Origin: Elusimicrobia bacterium CG_4_9_14_3_um_filter_62_55
Lineage (GTDB): Bacteria; Elusimicrobiota; Elusimicrobia; UBA1565
Reading direction: 5' to 3'
Length of the DNA stretch: 64,000 nucleotides
NCBI GenBank assembly: GCA_002790095.1
Contig: PFUL01000117.1
Span: 1-64,000, forward strand
Shown in pieces: positions 41,506 to 48,713 of this stretch. A program made the position numbers and the translations under genes. The number at the start of each line of letters is the position of its first letter. Position 1 is the stretch's first letter. The notes under the pieces are model-generated. The model was given only the letters and a program-made list of their open reading frames with translations. It had not been told where the DNA came from and searched no databases.

Positions 41506-42926
41506 GATTCCCTCAAGGACGATTTCAGAATTTTCCCCATCGCGTTCTTCGGCAGCGAATCCACCAGATGGAAGCGTTTGGGAATCTTGTAGCGAGCCAG
41601 CTTGCCGTCTAAATATTCACGCAGGGCCTCGGGCGAGACGCCCCCTTTCGAAGCGACCACGAACGCCGCGCCGACTTCCCCCCACCGCGCATCCGGCGCG
41701 CCGATCACCGCAGCCTCGCGCACCCCTGGATGCTCCAACAGAGAGGATTCCACTTCGACCGGGAAGACGTTTTCCCCTCCGGAGATGAACATCTCTTTGC
41801 GCCGCCCGAGGATGTAGTAAAACCCCTCGGCGTCGCGTTCGGCTAAATCGCCGGTGCGCACCCACCCGTCTTGAAGCGCACCCGCCGTCTCGCGGGGAAG
41901 ACCCGAGTACCCCGAAAACGCGTGGGGGCCCCGGATCCACAGTTCCCCGGAGCGCGCGCGGCGGCCGTGCTTGTCGGTGAGCTTCATCTCGGTCCCCGGC
42001 ATCGGGAGTCCCACCGAAGCGCCCTTGGTTTCGACCGCGTCGTCCGGGATGAAAAAACAGTTCGGTCCGATCTCGGTCATTCCGAAACCCTGTTTAAAGA
42101 AAAGTCCCCTCGCGCGGTATGCGGCGGCGAGCGGCGCCGGGCAGGGCGCCCCTCCCGAAATCAGGAACCGGGGCCGCGCCCCGTCCAAATTTTCCGATAA
42201 CAGCGCCTGAAACATCGTCGGAACTCCGAACACCGCGTCGACCTTCCCTTCGCGCAGCAGCGCCGCCACGCGCGCGGGATCGAATTTCGCATGCAGGTGA
42301 ACCGTACCCCCGATCCACAGCAGCGGCAGCGTGAGGACGTTCCATCCCCCGGTGTGAAACAAGGGCGCGCTGTTGACCGTCGCGTCCTCGCCGCGAAGGC
42401 CCCACCCCTGCACCGTCTGTCGGGCGTTGGCGTCAAGCATTCGGTTGGACAGCATCGCGCCCTTCGGGCGCCCGGTCGTCCCGGAAGTGTAGAGAACCAG
42501 CACAATCGCCTCCGGATCCGGAAGGATCTCCCCTGCGAAGCTCTCGCCGACGCCGAGCACTTCGAGCGCGACTGGGACGCCCCGCCCTGCGGCCTTCGCC
42601 GTAGCGGCGTAAGCGGAGTCGTGCAGCAGCACCGCAGGACGGAAATCGTCGAGCACCGCGGCAAGTTCGGCGGGGGCCAAGCGCCAGTTCAGCGGGCAAA
42701 GCGTCCAACCGTGGGCGCGCGCGGCGAACAGCGCCGCGATCGTTTCAACACGATTCTCAGCGAGGACCGCCAGTCGGTCGCCCGCGCGCATCCCCGCGGC
42801 GCGCAGCGTGCCGGCCGCGCGGCGCGCCAGCGAGGCAAGTTCCCGGTACGAAATCCGGGTCCCCTCATTGGAAATCAGCGCGGTCTTATCGGGACGCAGA
42901 ACGGCCTGCGAGTCAAGCCAATCCAT
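41502..42926 (-). CDS. Acyl-CoA synthetase (AMP-binding superfamily)
   Basis: A 474-residue ANL-family ligase starting MDWLDSQAVLRPDKTALI. Core motifs: LYTSGTTGRPKGAM (P-loop, near 155), GFGMTEIGPNC (A5), GWVRTGDLAERDAEGF (A7/A8 hinge) and PKNAMGKILKSSL (C-terminal catalytic Lys). It activates a carboxylic acid to acyl-AMP and then acyl-CoA. In this operon it may feed (hydroxy)acyl-CoAs to the synthases. ATG 42926 is chosen because the longer ORF adds ~60 basic residues overlapping the phaC copy 2 gene. It still overlaps that gene by 14 bp and the reductase by 4 bp. Confidence 0.92.
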   Translation of the reverse strand: MDWLDSQAVLRPDKTALISNEGTRISYRELASLARRAAGTLRAAGMRAGDRLAVLAENRVETIAALFAARAHGWTLCPLNWRLAPAELAAVLDDFRPAVLLHDSAYAATAKAAGRGVPVALEVLGVGESFAGEILPDPEAIVLVLYTSGTTGRPKGAMLSNRMLDANARQTVQGWGLRGEDATVNSAPLFHTGGWNVLTLPLLWIGGTVHLHAKFDPARVAALLREGKVDAVFGVPTMFQALLSENLDGARPRFLISGGAPCPAPLAAAYRARGLFFKQGFGMTEIGPNCFFIPDDAVETKGASVGLPMPGTEMKLTDKHGRRARSGELWIRGPHAFSGYSGLPRETAGALQDGWVRTGDLAERDAEGFYYILGRRKEMFISGGENVFPVEVESSLLEHPGVREAAVIGAPDARWGEVGAAFVVASKGGVSPEALREYLDGKLARYKIPKRFHLVDSLPKNAMGKILKSSLRES

Positions 42927-43926
42927 CGGTCGCCTCCTCGCGGACCCACGCCGAAACGGCGGGCCATAACTCGCGGTGCGCTCGTCCGGATACTGAAAGG
43001 CCGACATGGCCGGCCGGGAAGGCGATCGTTCGCGTCGCGCCGCCGAGCAGTCCTGCGGCCGGCGCGGCGGCCTCCGGCGTGACGAGATGGTCCTTTTCTC
43101 CATAAACGACCAGGGCCGGTCCCCGGTACGCGGACGGCTTCAAAACCTTCCCCGCGAACTTCAACCCGCCGGTCATCAACCGGTTGTCCTGAAAAAAATC
43201 CTTCACGACCCGCCGGAACGCCTCGCCCGGATGCGGCACGAACTCCCGCTTCCACGCCTCCATCGCCAAATATTGCTCGATCTGTCCCTCGCTCAGCTTG
43301 CGCGCGTAAAGACTCTCAAAAAAGGCGAGTTCCCCGCGCAGGGAGGCCAGCGGTTTCAGCGTTTCGAACGCGGTCCATAAAAAGGAGCCGGGGACGTTCC
43401 CGAACGACGCCAATAAGCGTTCCACGGCGAATTGCCCCTTCGCCGCCCAAACAGAGAGCGTTCCCATTTTGGAAAAATCGACGGGCGTCGCCATCAGGAT
43501 GAGTCGACCGACCGCCTCGGGCCGAGCCGCCGCGAACAACAGCGCGAACAGCCCGCCCTCGCAATAGCCGAGCAAGGAAGGTTTCGGACCCGGGTGATCC
43601 TTCGCGACCCGTTCCATAAACCGGCCGAGATCACCAAGAACGTACTCCTCGAGCGGCCGCGACGCGTCCTCGGGCCGGGCGGAGCCCCAATCGACCAGAT
43701 ACACGGGATGCCCCGCGTCGCGAAAACGCTCGACGACGCTGAACCCCGGAAGCAGGTCCAGCACGAAGGGCTTGTTCACCATCGCGTAAACCATCACCAC
43801 CGGAGCGGCGCGCCTTCGCCCCTTGGGGGAGTAGTAAAAAAGGGATGCGGGGCCGGACCCGTCCGCCTTGCGGCGGGGAGTCCGACCCACGCGGACCGGC
43901 ACCCGCTTAACGCTTGCGCCGGCCAT
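42913..43926 (-). CDS. Second PhaC-like polyhydroxyalkanoate synthase
   Basis: A 337-residue homologue of the copy 1 synthase: VVMVYAMVNKPFVLDLLPG, lipase-like box GYCEGG (Cys near 130), Asp in VYGEKDHLVTP and His in PAGHVGLSVSG. All three catalytic residues are retained. The box differs from copy 1 (GYCMGG), and the sequences are well diverged, so this is an old duplication or a heteromeric partner. The start is ATG 43926 (MAGASVKRV), overlapping the PhaE-like gene end by 20 bp. Two synthases in one operon is unusual for class III systems. Confidence 0.88.
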   Translation of the reverse strand: MAGASVKRVPVRVGRTPRRKADGSGPASLFYYSPKGRRRAAPVVMVYAMVNKPFVLDLLPGFSVVERFRDAGHPVYLVDWGSARPEDASRPLEEYVLGDLGRFMERVAKDHPGPKPSLLGYCEGGLFALLFAAARPEAVGRLILMATPVDFSKMGTLSVWAAKGQFAVERLLASFGNVPGSFLWTAFETLKPLASLRGELAFFESLYARKLSEGQIEQYLAMEAWKREFVPHPGEAFRRVVKDFFQDNRLMTGGLKFAGKVLKPSAYRGPALVVYGEKDHLVTPEAAAPAAGLLGGATRTIAFPAGHVGLSVSGRAHRELWPAVSAWVREEATDGLA

Positions 43927-44179
43927 GCTTCTTCTTCGTATTCCGCGGCGTTGTGGGGCGCGCGGGAATTCCCAGGAGCTCGCCGGAGATCGCACACATC
44001 CGGTCGCGATGGCCGCAGAGCAGCTCCAAACCGTGCCGCGAGAGCGTCAAGAACTCCTTCGAGGTCAGAGAGGCTTCGAGCGACTTCGCCGCCGCGGTCA
44101 GAGAGGCGTCCAAGGAGACGCGCCATGCGTCGACGAGCGCTTCGAAGGGATTCTCTTCCTGTCCGGAGACCCGAGGCAC
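43907..44179 (-). CDS. Short PhaE/phasin-related protein of the PHA cluster
   Basis: A 90-residue helical protein (FEALVDAWRVSLDASLT, SLEASLTSKEFLTLSRHG). Its segment LLGIPARPTTPRN resembles the conserved LN(L/I)PTR-type motif near the PhaE/PhaR C-terminus, and a very basic tail follows (TKKKHGRRKR). PhaE (~360 aa) is the obligatory partner of class III PhaC; this could be a minimal version. The identification rests on position and one short motif. It overlaps the next PhaC gene by 20 bp and follows the phasin gene by 1 bp. Confidence 0.5.
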   Translation of the reverse strand: MPRVSGQEENPFEALVDAWRVSLDASLTAAAKSLEASLTSKEFLTLSRHGLELLCGHRDRMCAISGELLGIPARPTTPRNTKKKHGRRKR

Positions 44180-44180
44180 T

Positions 44181-44552
44181 TTAGGCTCCGACCTTTTCCG
44201 CCAAGCGCGAGGACCGCTCGCGCATCATCTTGCGCACGGGCGCCGCGAACGACTTGCGGTACACGCCGAACGCCGCCTTCGCCGCGGACCGGGCGCTTTC
44301 CAGATTCTTTTCCTGCAGACCGTAATACACGTCGGTCGCGGGCTGAAGCGCGGCCGCCCACGGCATTCCGGCGCCGAGCGACGCCGCTGCGGACCGGACC
44401 TGCCGAAGACCGCTTTGTGCGGCCTCGAACGAGTCCTCGATCCCCTGCTGCCACATTTCTTCCAGTTTTTCCTGAGCCTCGATGCCGATTTCGATCGACT
44501 CGTTGATCGATTCGACCGCCTGCTGCTTCACATCTTCTTTCTGTTTTCGCAT
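44181..44552 (-). CDS. Phasin-like PHA granule protein
   Basis: A 123-residue, almost entirely helical, amphipathic protein (ESINESIEIGIEAQEKLEE, QEKNLESARSAAKAAF, SSRLAEKVGA), typical of phasins that coat PHA granules and modulate synthase activity. It has no signal peptide or TM helix. It sits immediately upstream of the PhaE-like and PhaC genes. A GGAGG-type ribosome site precedes the ATG. Phasins are poorly conserved, so context carries much of the call. Confidence 0.75.
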   Translation of the reverse strand: MRKQKEDVKQQAVESINESIEIGIEAQEKLEEMWQQGIEDSFEAAQSGLRQVRSAAASLGAGMPWAAALQPATDVYYGLQEKNLESARSAAKAAFGVYRKSFAAPVRKMMRERSSRLAEKVGA

Positions 44553-44564
44553 GTTCCCTTCCTC

Positions 44565-45413
44565 CTAGGTTTTTCCGCTCTCCGAGCGCCCCACGCGTCC
44601 GGCGGAGAAGGCCCCGGGAGTGAACGGCGCCAAGAATTCCAGCAGCGCCCCGTTCACGGCCTCGGGTTGTTCCACGAAGAAATAGTGTCCCCCGTCGGGA
44701 AAAAGCTTTAACCGCGCGTCGGGGATGCGCGCGGCGAGCCGTTCACTGTTGACCGGCGGAACGATCAGGTCCTCTTCCCCGCTCATCACCAGGCAGGGAC
44801 AAAACGGCGGCCGCCCGCGCGAAGAAAAACCGGCTCCCGCGGCGGCCTGCGCCCACCACGATTCGGGCGTGACCGGCGTCTCGAGCCGCCGTGCGGCCGC
44901 GTCGCGAAGACGCCCGGCGTTTCGATCCCAGTACGAGCGGGAAAACGCCAGACGCATCGCTCCGGTCAAACGCTCCAGCGGATCGCTCTCCGGGTCGGGC
45001 TTGATGCTCTCATACACCGCCGGGCTCATCGGCACCGCGAGCGGAAGTCCGGGACTGGTGCACAGCAAGGACAAAGTCGCCGTCCGATCGGCGTGCCGCC
45101 GCTCGAACTCCTGGGCGATCATCCCGCCGAGCGACGCGCCGATGATGTGCGCTCGGTCCACGCCGAGCAGTTCCAGCAATTGCGCGGCGTCGTCGGCCAA
45201 TTGAGCGGTGCTGTAGGGTCCCTTGGGCAGATCGCTTTCCCCGACGCCGCGGTTGTCGAACGCGATGACTCGATGACGCGCCGCAAGCGCCGGTATCTGG
45301 GCCGCCCACATCCCTCGGTCCCGACCCAGCCCGGCGATCAGCAGAACCGGGAAACCCTCACCGAAGGAGTCGTAGCCGAGACGCAATCCGCTGCGAAGCA
45401 CCGCAAGCGGCAC
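44565..45413 (-). CDS. Alpha/beta hydrolase of the PHA cluster
   Basis: A 282-residue hydrolase: FPVLLIAGLGRDRGMW (HG-like oxyanion), FDNRGVGESDLP, nucleophile GASLGGM (Ser near 97), Asp in SGEEDLIVPP and His in PDGGHYFFVEQP (near 247). These are typical of 3-oxoadipate enol-lactonase/esterase relatives. Within a PHA operon an intracellular depolymerase or oligomer hydrolase is plausible but unproven. It lies 12 bp before the phasin and 1 bp after the TetR gene, on the same strand. Confidence 0.85.
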   Translation of the reverse strand: MPLAVLRSGLRLGYDSFGEGFPVLLIAGLGRDRGMWAAQIPALAARHRVIAFDNRGVGESDLPKGPYSTAQLADDAAQLLELLGVDRAHIIGASLGGMIAQEFERRHADRTATLSLLCTSPGLPLAVPMSPAVYESIKPDPESDPLERLTGAMRLAFSRSYWDRNAGRLRDAAARRLETPVTPESWWAQAAAGAGFSSRGRPPFCPCLVMSGEEDLIVPPVNSERLAARIPDARLKLFPDGGHYFFVEQPEAVNGALLEFLAPFTPGAFSAGRVGRSESGKT

Positions 45414-45414
45414 G

Positions 45415-46041
45415 TTATTTTCGCTCCGTCAGCCCGAAGCGATAGACGCGGGCGAAGAGTTCGATCACTTCCTGATCCGACAGGCCGAAATGCTTGCGCA
45501 CGCCGAACAGGCGCTCGACGATAAAGTAGTTGAAAAAACTCAAGGTCACCATCATCATCGCGGCGGCCGGGTCCACGCCCGGCGTCATGCCGGCGGCGGC
45601 GGCCCCGCCGGTCGCTTCCAAATGCGCGCGATATCGCTCTCGCATCCCGCGAAACAAGGTGCCGATATAGCGTCCCTGAAACTCGACCACGTCCACGTAA
45701 ATCAACAGGATGTAGTCCGAAAATCGGCGGATCGTCTCCCCGGATGCCTTGCCGATGGCCTCGATGTTCGCAGGAAACGGGGCCTCAAGAAACGCCTTCG
45801 GCAAGGGATTCCCCGGATTGAAGTACTCCGCCTCGTAACGCTCAAGCAGCGCTGCGAACAACTCTTCCTTGCCCGCATAGTGGTTGTAGAGGTTGCCCAA
45901 CGACACGCCGGCTTCCTTCGCGATGTCCCGGATGGAAGTCCCGTGGAAGCCCCGCTTGCAGAACAGCGCGCGCGCCGTGTCCAGGATCTTGTCCTTGTTT
46001 GCGCCCTTCCCCGTCGGCTTCTTCCTCGTCGCGCCCTTCAC
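45415..46041 (-). CDS. TetR-family transcriptional regulator, probably controls the PHA cluster
   Basis: A 208-residue regulator. The N-terminal HTH is unmistakable: KDKILDTARALFCKRGFHGTSIRDIAKEAGVSLGNLYNHYAGKEELFAAL. The C-terminal ligand domain is typical in length. GTG 46041 is the start because GGAGG lies five to six bases upstream; the open frame continues far upstream without meaning. A palindrome at 46054-46073 sits between its -10 and the start, which implies autorepression. As first gene of the co-directional PHA operon, it likely senses an acyl-CoA or fatty-acid-type ligand; the ligand is inference. Confidence 0.92.
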   Translation of the reverse strand: MKGATRKKPTGKGANKDKILDTARALFCKRGFHGTSIRDIAKEAGVSLGNLYNHYAGKEELFAALLERYEAEYFNPGNPLPKAFLEAPFPANIEAIGKASGETIRRFSDYILLIYVDVVEFQGRYIGTLFRGMRERYRAHLEATGGAAAAGMTPGVDPAAAMMMVTLSFFNYFIVERLFGVRKHFGLSDQEVIELFARVYRFGLTERK

Positions 46042-46053
46042 TTTGCCTCCATA

Positions 46054-46073
46054 ATGAACGATCGTTCGTTCAT
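46054..46073. promoter_or_regulatory. Putative TetR operator palindrome
   Basis: ATGAAC (46054-46059) mirrors GTTCAT (46068-46073), with a perfect inner palindrome GAACGATCGTTC (46056-46067). It covers the expected transcription start of tetR. Repeated GAAC/GTTC half-sites are common in TetR operators. Confidence 0.75.
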
Positions 46074-46103
46074 AATATACGCGAACGCGCCTCACGATGT
46101 CAA
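46074..46103 (-). promoter_or_regulatory. Promoter of tetR and the PHA operon
   Basis: Minus strand: consensus TTGACA (46098-46103), 18-bp spacer, TATATT (46074-46079), abutting the operator palindrome. Confidence 0.75.
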
Positions 46104-46113
46104 CCCCCCTTGT

Positions 46114-46119
46114 TATAAT
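46114..46119 (+). promoter_or_regulatory. -10 element of the 46126 gene
   Basis: A perfect TATAAT, preceded by TTGT, ends six bases before GTG 46126. No clear -35 and no Shine-Dalgarno are seen; a leaderless transcript is suggested. Confidence 0.55.
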
Positions 46120-46125
46120 GGACTC

Positions 46126-46662
46126 GTGCACGGCCTCGACTTCCTGATGCAATTCATGCTGTTCAGCTTGCTGTGGCGGCTGATTTGGCGAATCCCGGGC
46201 GGGTTGTATACGGTGATCGCCGTCGTCGCGGTCTGGTATTTCTGGCGCCGCGGGACCCTGCGGCTTCCCCGTTTCGGCGGACGACGGGCCTTCGACCCCT
46301 CCCGGGACCGCCGCCCCCCCGCGGCGATCGCCGGGCTGACGGTCGCTTACGGAAACGGCGCCTACGAACAAGACGGCGAACGCTTCACCGGACGGATTCT
46401 GATGAGCAAGGACAAGCTCTACCTGGTGGACGGCGCCAAGGAAATCGGGGCGTCCTTCGTTCCGGTCGGGAAGATCGTCAAACTGAACCGCTCCGGCAAG
46501 CGGCTCGATCTGGAGGTCGTACTTTCCCTCACCGAGGCGTACGAGGCCTCTTTCTACGGCGAAAGCGCTAAGATCGCCGATCTCGCTCAAGACATCATCG
46601 AGCGCCGCGGCCTCAAAAAGGGCTGGTTCTCCGGCACCTACAAGGACCCCGATTATGCCTGA
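46126..46662 (+). CDS. Small membrane-anchored protein of unknown function
   Basis: A 178-residue protein with an N-terminal hydrophobic stretch (about 5-40: LMQFMLFSLLWRLIWRI, VIAVVAVWYFW) and a soluble C-terminal domain of mixed alpha/beta character (LTVAYGNGAYEQDGERFTG, KLYLVDGAKEIGASFVP, KIVKLNRSGKRLDLEVVLS). No family is recognised. GTG 46126 follows a TATAAT by six bases; ATG 46147 would remove a few residues only. Its end overlaps the glutaminase start by 8 bp, so the two are cotranscribed. Confidence 0.6.
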   Translation: MHGLDFLMQFMLFSLLWRLIWRIPGGLYTVIAVVAVWYFWRRGTLRLPRFGGRRAFDPSRDRRPPAAIAGLTVAYGNGAYEQDGERFTGRILMSKDKLYLVDGAKEIGASFVPVGKIVKLNRSGKRLDLEVVLSLTEAYEASFYGESAKIADLAQDIIERRGLKKGWFSGTYKDPDYA

Positions 46663-47581
46663 ACTGCAGGCGCTGCTGGACCTTCTGTACCGAAAGCATA
46701 AACCCGCGCGGGGTGGAACGCTCGCCTCGTACATCCCGGAGTTGGCGAAAGCCGATCCGAATCGCTTTGCCCTCGCGTCCTGCGGCGTAGACGGAAGCCG
46801 CGCCGGCGCCGGGGATCTCAACGCCCGCTTCACCTTGCAGTCGGTATCGAAACCGTTCGTATTCGGACTGGCCCTCGCCGCTCATGGCCGCAAGCGCGTG
46901 CGCGAAGAGGTCGGCGTCGAACCGACCGGAGAGTCCTTCCACTCGGTGATCCGCTTGGACGCCGACCGCAAGCGCCCCTACAACCCGATGATCAACCCGG
47001 GTGCGATCGCCATGGCGGGACTGATCCCGGGAGGCACGCCGGCCCGCAGGCAGACGGCGCTGCTCAAAGGACTCTCGGTGTTCGCTGGCAGACCTCTGTC
47101 GATCAACGACAAGGTCTTTCGCTCCGAACGATCGACGGGCCACCGCAACCGGGCGATCGCGCATCTAATGCGCCACTTCGGCTCGATTCCGGGCGAGATC
47201 GAGCACACGCTCGACCTCTACTTCAAACAGTGCGCGACGGCCGTGGATTGCCGCGATTTGGCGTTGATGGGCGCGACCCTGGCCAACGGCGGCGTGAACC
47301 CTGTGACCGGAAAGCGCGCTTTGCCCGCGCGCTTCGTCCGGGATCTTTTGACCTTGATGTTCACCTGCGGACTTTACACCTACGCGGGCGAATGGGCGTA
47401 TACCGTCGGACTTCCCGCGAAAAGCGGCGTCTCCGGAGCGATCCTCGCTGTCGTGCCCGGAAAAATGGGCGTCGCCGCGTTTTCCCCGCGCGTCGACGCG
47501 CACGGCAACAGCGTTCGAGGGCTCAAAGCCTTGCGCGAGTTCTCCGCCCGACGGAACCTGCACGTCTTCGAGGCGCGCTGA
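46655..47581 (+). CDS. glsA: Glutaminase (GlsA family)
   Basis: A 308-residue beta-lactamase-fold glutaminase, hydrolysing L-Gln to Glu and ammonia. Family blocks: TLQSVSKPF with catalytic Ser-x-x-Lys (near 66-69), YNPMINPGAIAMAGL (near 110), AHLMRHFGSIPGE, YFKQCATAVDCRDLALMGATLANGGVNP, MFTCGLYTYAGEWAYTVGLPAKSGVSG and the VPGKMGVAAFSPRVD ending. Length and motifs are normal. It is translationally linked to the small membrane protein upstream. A strong hairpin at 47601-47631 ends the unit. Confidence 0.95.
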   Translation: MPELQALLDLLYRKHKPARGGTLASYIPELAKADPNRFALASCGVDGSRAGAGDLNARFTLQSVSKPFVFGLALAAHGRKRVREEVGVEPTGESFHSVIRLDADRKRPYNPMINPGAIAMAGLIPGGTPARRQTALLKGLSVFAGRPLSINDKVFRSERSTGHRNRAIAHLMRHFGSIPGEIEHTLDLYFKQCATAVDCRDLALMGATLANGGVNPVTGKRALPARFVRDLLTLMFTCGLYTYAGEWAYTVGLPAKSGVSGAILAVVPGKMGVAAFSPRVDAHGNSVRGLKALREFSARRNLHVFEAR

Positions 47582-47600
47582 GCTTTCACCGAAAATAGCG

Positions 47601-47631
47601 AACCCCCGGCCGCAGAGAGCGACCGGGGGTT
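47601..47631. terminator. Terminator hairpin between convergent glsA and metallopeptidase genes
   Basis: AACCCCCGG (47601-47609) pairs perfectly with CCGGGGGTT (47623-47631) around a 13-nt loop. T-rich sequence follows on the minus-strand side (TTCGCTATTTTC), so it may work mainly for the gene at 47649. Confidence 0.7.
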
Positions 47632-47648
47632 CCTTATGGAAGCTCGCC

Positions 47649-48602
47649 TTAGCTCGCGTCGAGCGACGCACGAAGCGCCGAGATCCGCCGCGACAAGGCT
47701 TCCGCGTCGGGAAGCTTCTCGCGCAACGGAACCTTCGCCGCGACCTTAGCCTGCTGCGGGGGCTTGTACCAGCACAACGGCCGTACGCCGACCGAATAAC
47801 CCTCGACCCGGTTGCAGGTTCCGGCCAGCGGGTTGGAGTCGTCGACGTCCTCGCCCAGTCCCTTCGTGCAGAGCCCGCCTTGGTAATAGGTATCGAGACG
47901 GCATTGAGGCTGCGGGTGATTGTTGTCCATCCGCTCCGCGACGCTCTCGTCCGGGGTCGTGAACTCGGGCGGTTCCGGCAGATTGCGCAGCGCCTGGAAC
48001 AGCTTCGCGATCGAGAGCCCCGCCTGCGCGTTGCGCTGACAGTCCTGACTGGCGCCGCCCCCGCCGTGCGCGTCGTCGCAGTCTTCCTGAGGCATGCCCT
48101 TGCTCAAAGCGCCCGATCCGTAGACGCGGCGCAGGCATTTCAGCGTCGCAAAATAGTCGGCCTGACCTTCGTTGCTCGCCCAGCCGAATTTTTTCGGGAA
48201 GCCGCCCAAGTGATGCCCGATCTCGTGACAGACGACCAGCGCGAAGCCGTCGGGAGTCACCGCGGAGTGCCGTGCGAGGCCGCCGAACATCGCGACGTTC
48301 CAGGTGCCGCCCCATCCGCGATTCGCGTAAGCGTTGACCGTGGGATCCTCCCACTTGCGCTCCACGACCAACTTGCCGCCCTTGCTCGCGACGATCGGTT
48401 TGTATATTTCCTCCACCGAGTCGATCACCGCGTTAAACTGCTCTTGTGTCAGACCCCCCGAGCCTTTCTGGCCGACGGGAATCTTCATGTCGTTTTCCGG
48501 CAGGAAACCCGCGCACAGTTCATGCCCGTGCGTGAATCCCAACGAAACCGCCGCCGCGACGGCGATCATTGCGAAGAAAGACGTCTTTCGTCCTACCACC
48601 AT
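47649..48602 (-). CDS. Secreted zinc metallopeptidase (HExxH)
   Basis: A 317-residue exported protein. ATG 48602 follows GGGAGG by five bases and opens a signal peptide (FFAMIAVAAAVSLGF). The active site is VVCHEIGHHLGGFP (His126, Glu127, His130), followed ~15 residues later by SNEGQADYFAT, the expected third-ligand region of gluzincin-type enzymes. The domain contains about ten cysteines, suggesting disulfides. The rest (GWGGTWNVAMFGGLARH) also fits an M48-like or related family. The substrate is unknown. It is transcribed toward glsA and ends at the shared hairpin. Confidence 0.8.
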   Translation of the reverse strand: MVVGRKTSFFAMIAVAAAVSLGFTHGHELCAGFLPENDMKIPVGQKGSGGLTQEQFNAVIDSVEEIYKPIVASKGGKLVVERKWEDPTVNAYANRGWGGTWNVAMFGGLARHSAVTPDGFALVVCHEIGHHLGGFPKKFGWASNEGQADYFATLKCLRRVYGSGALSKGMPQEDCDDAHGGGGASQDCQRNAQAGLSIAKLFQALRNLPEPPEFTTPDESVAERMDNNHPQPQCRLDTYYQGGLCTKGLGEDVDDSNPLAGTCNRVEGYSVGVRPLCWYKPPQQAKVAAKVPLREKLPDAEALSRRISALRASLDAS

Positions 48603-48679
48603 TACCACCTCCCGGCCGGGGCCCCACCACAGAGCCTCCGGCACCACCACCGAAAATCTAGCATGATCGGGCCCATTGT

Positions 48680-48697
48680 GCCTAGTCCCTTCTAGGC
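48680..48697. terminator. Hairpin downstream of the pel operon
   Basis: GCCTAG (48680-48685) and CTAGGC (48692-48697) form a 6-bp stem in the gap between the end of the MFS gene and the metallopeptidase start. The flank on the right is T-rich on the plus strand. It is a weak candidate for ending the pel transcript. Confidence 0.35.
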
Positions 48698-48713
48698 CTT
48701 TTGGGAAATTATT

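Noticed and set aside
45415-46833. 472-codon minus-strand frame covering tetR and beyond
   Set aside because: Only the last 208 codons encode a protein (TetR) with a ribosome site at GTG 46041. The rest is antisense to the membrane-protein and glutaminase genes and crosses the promoter and operator.
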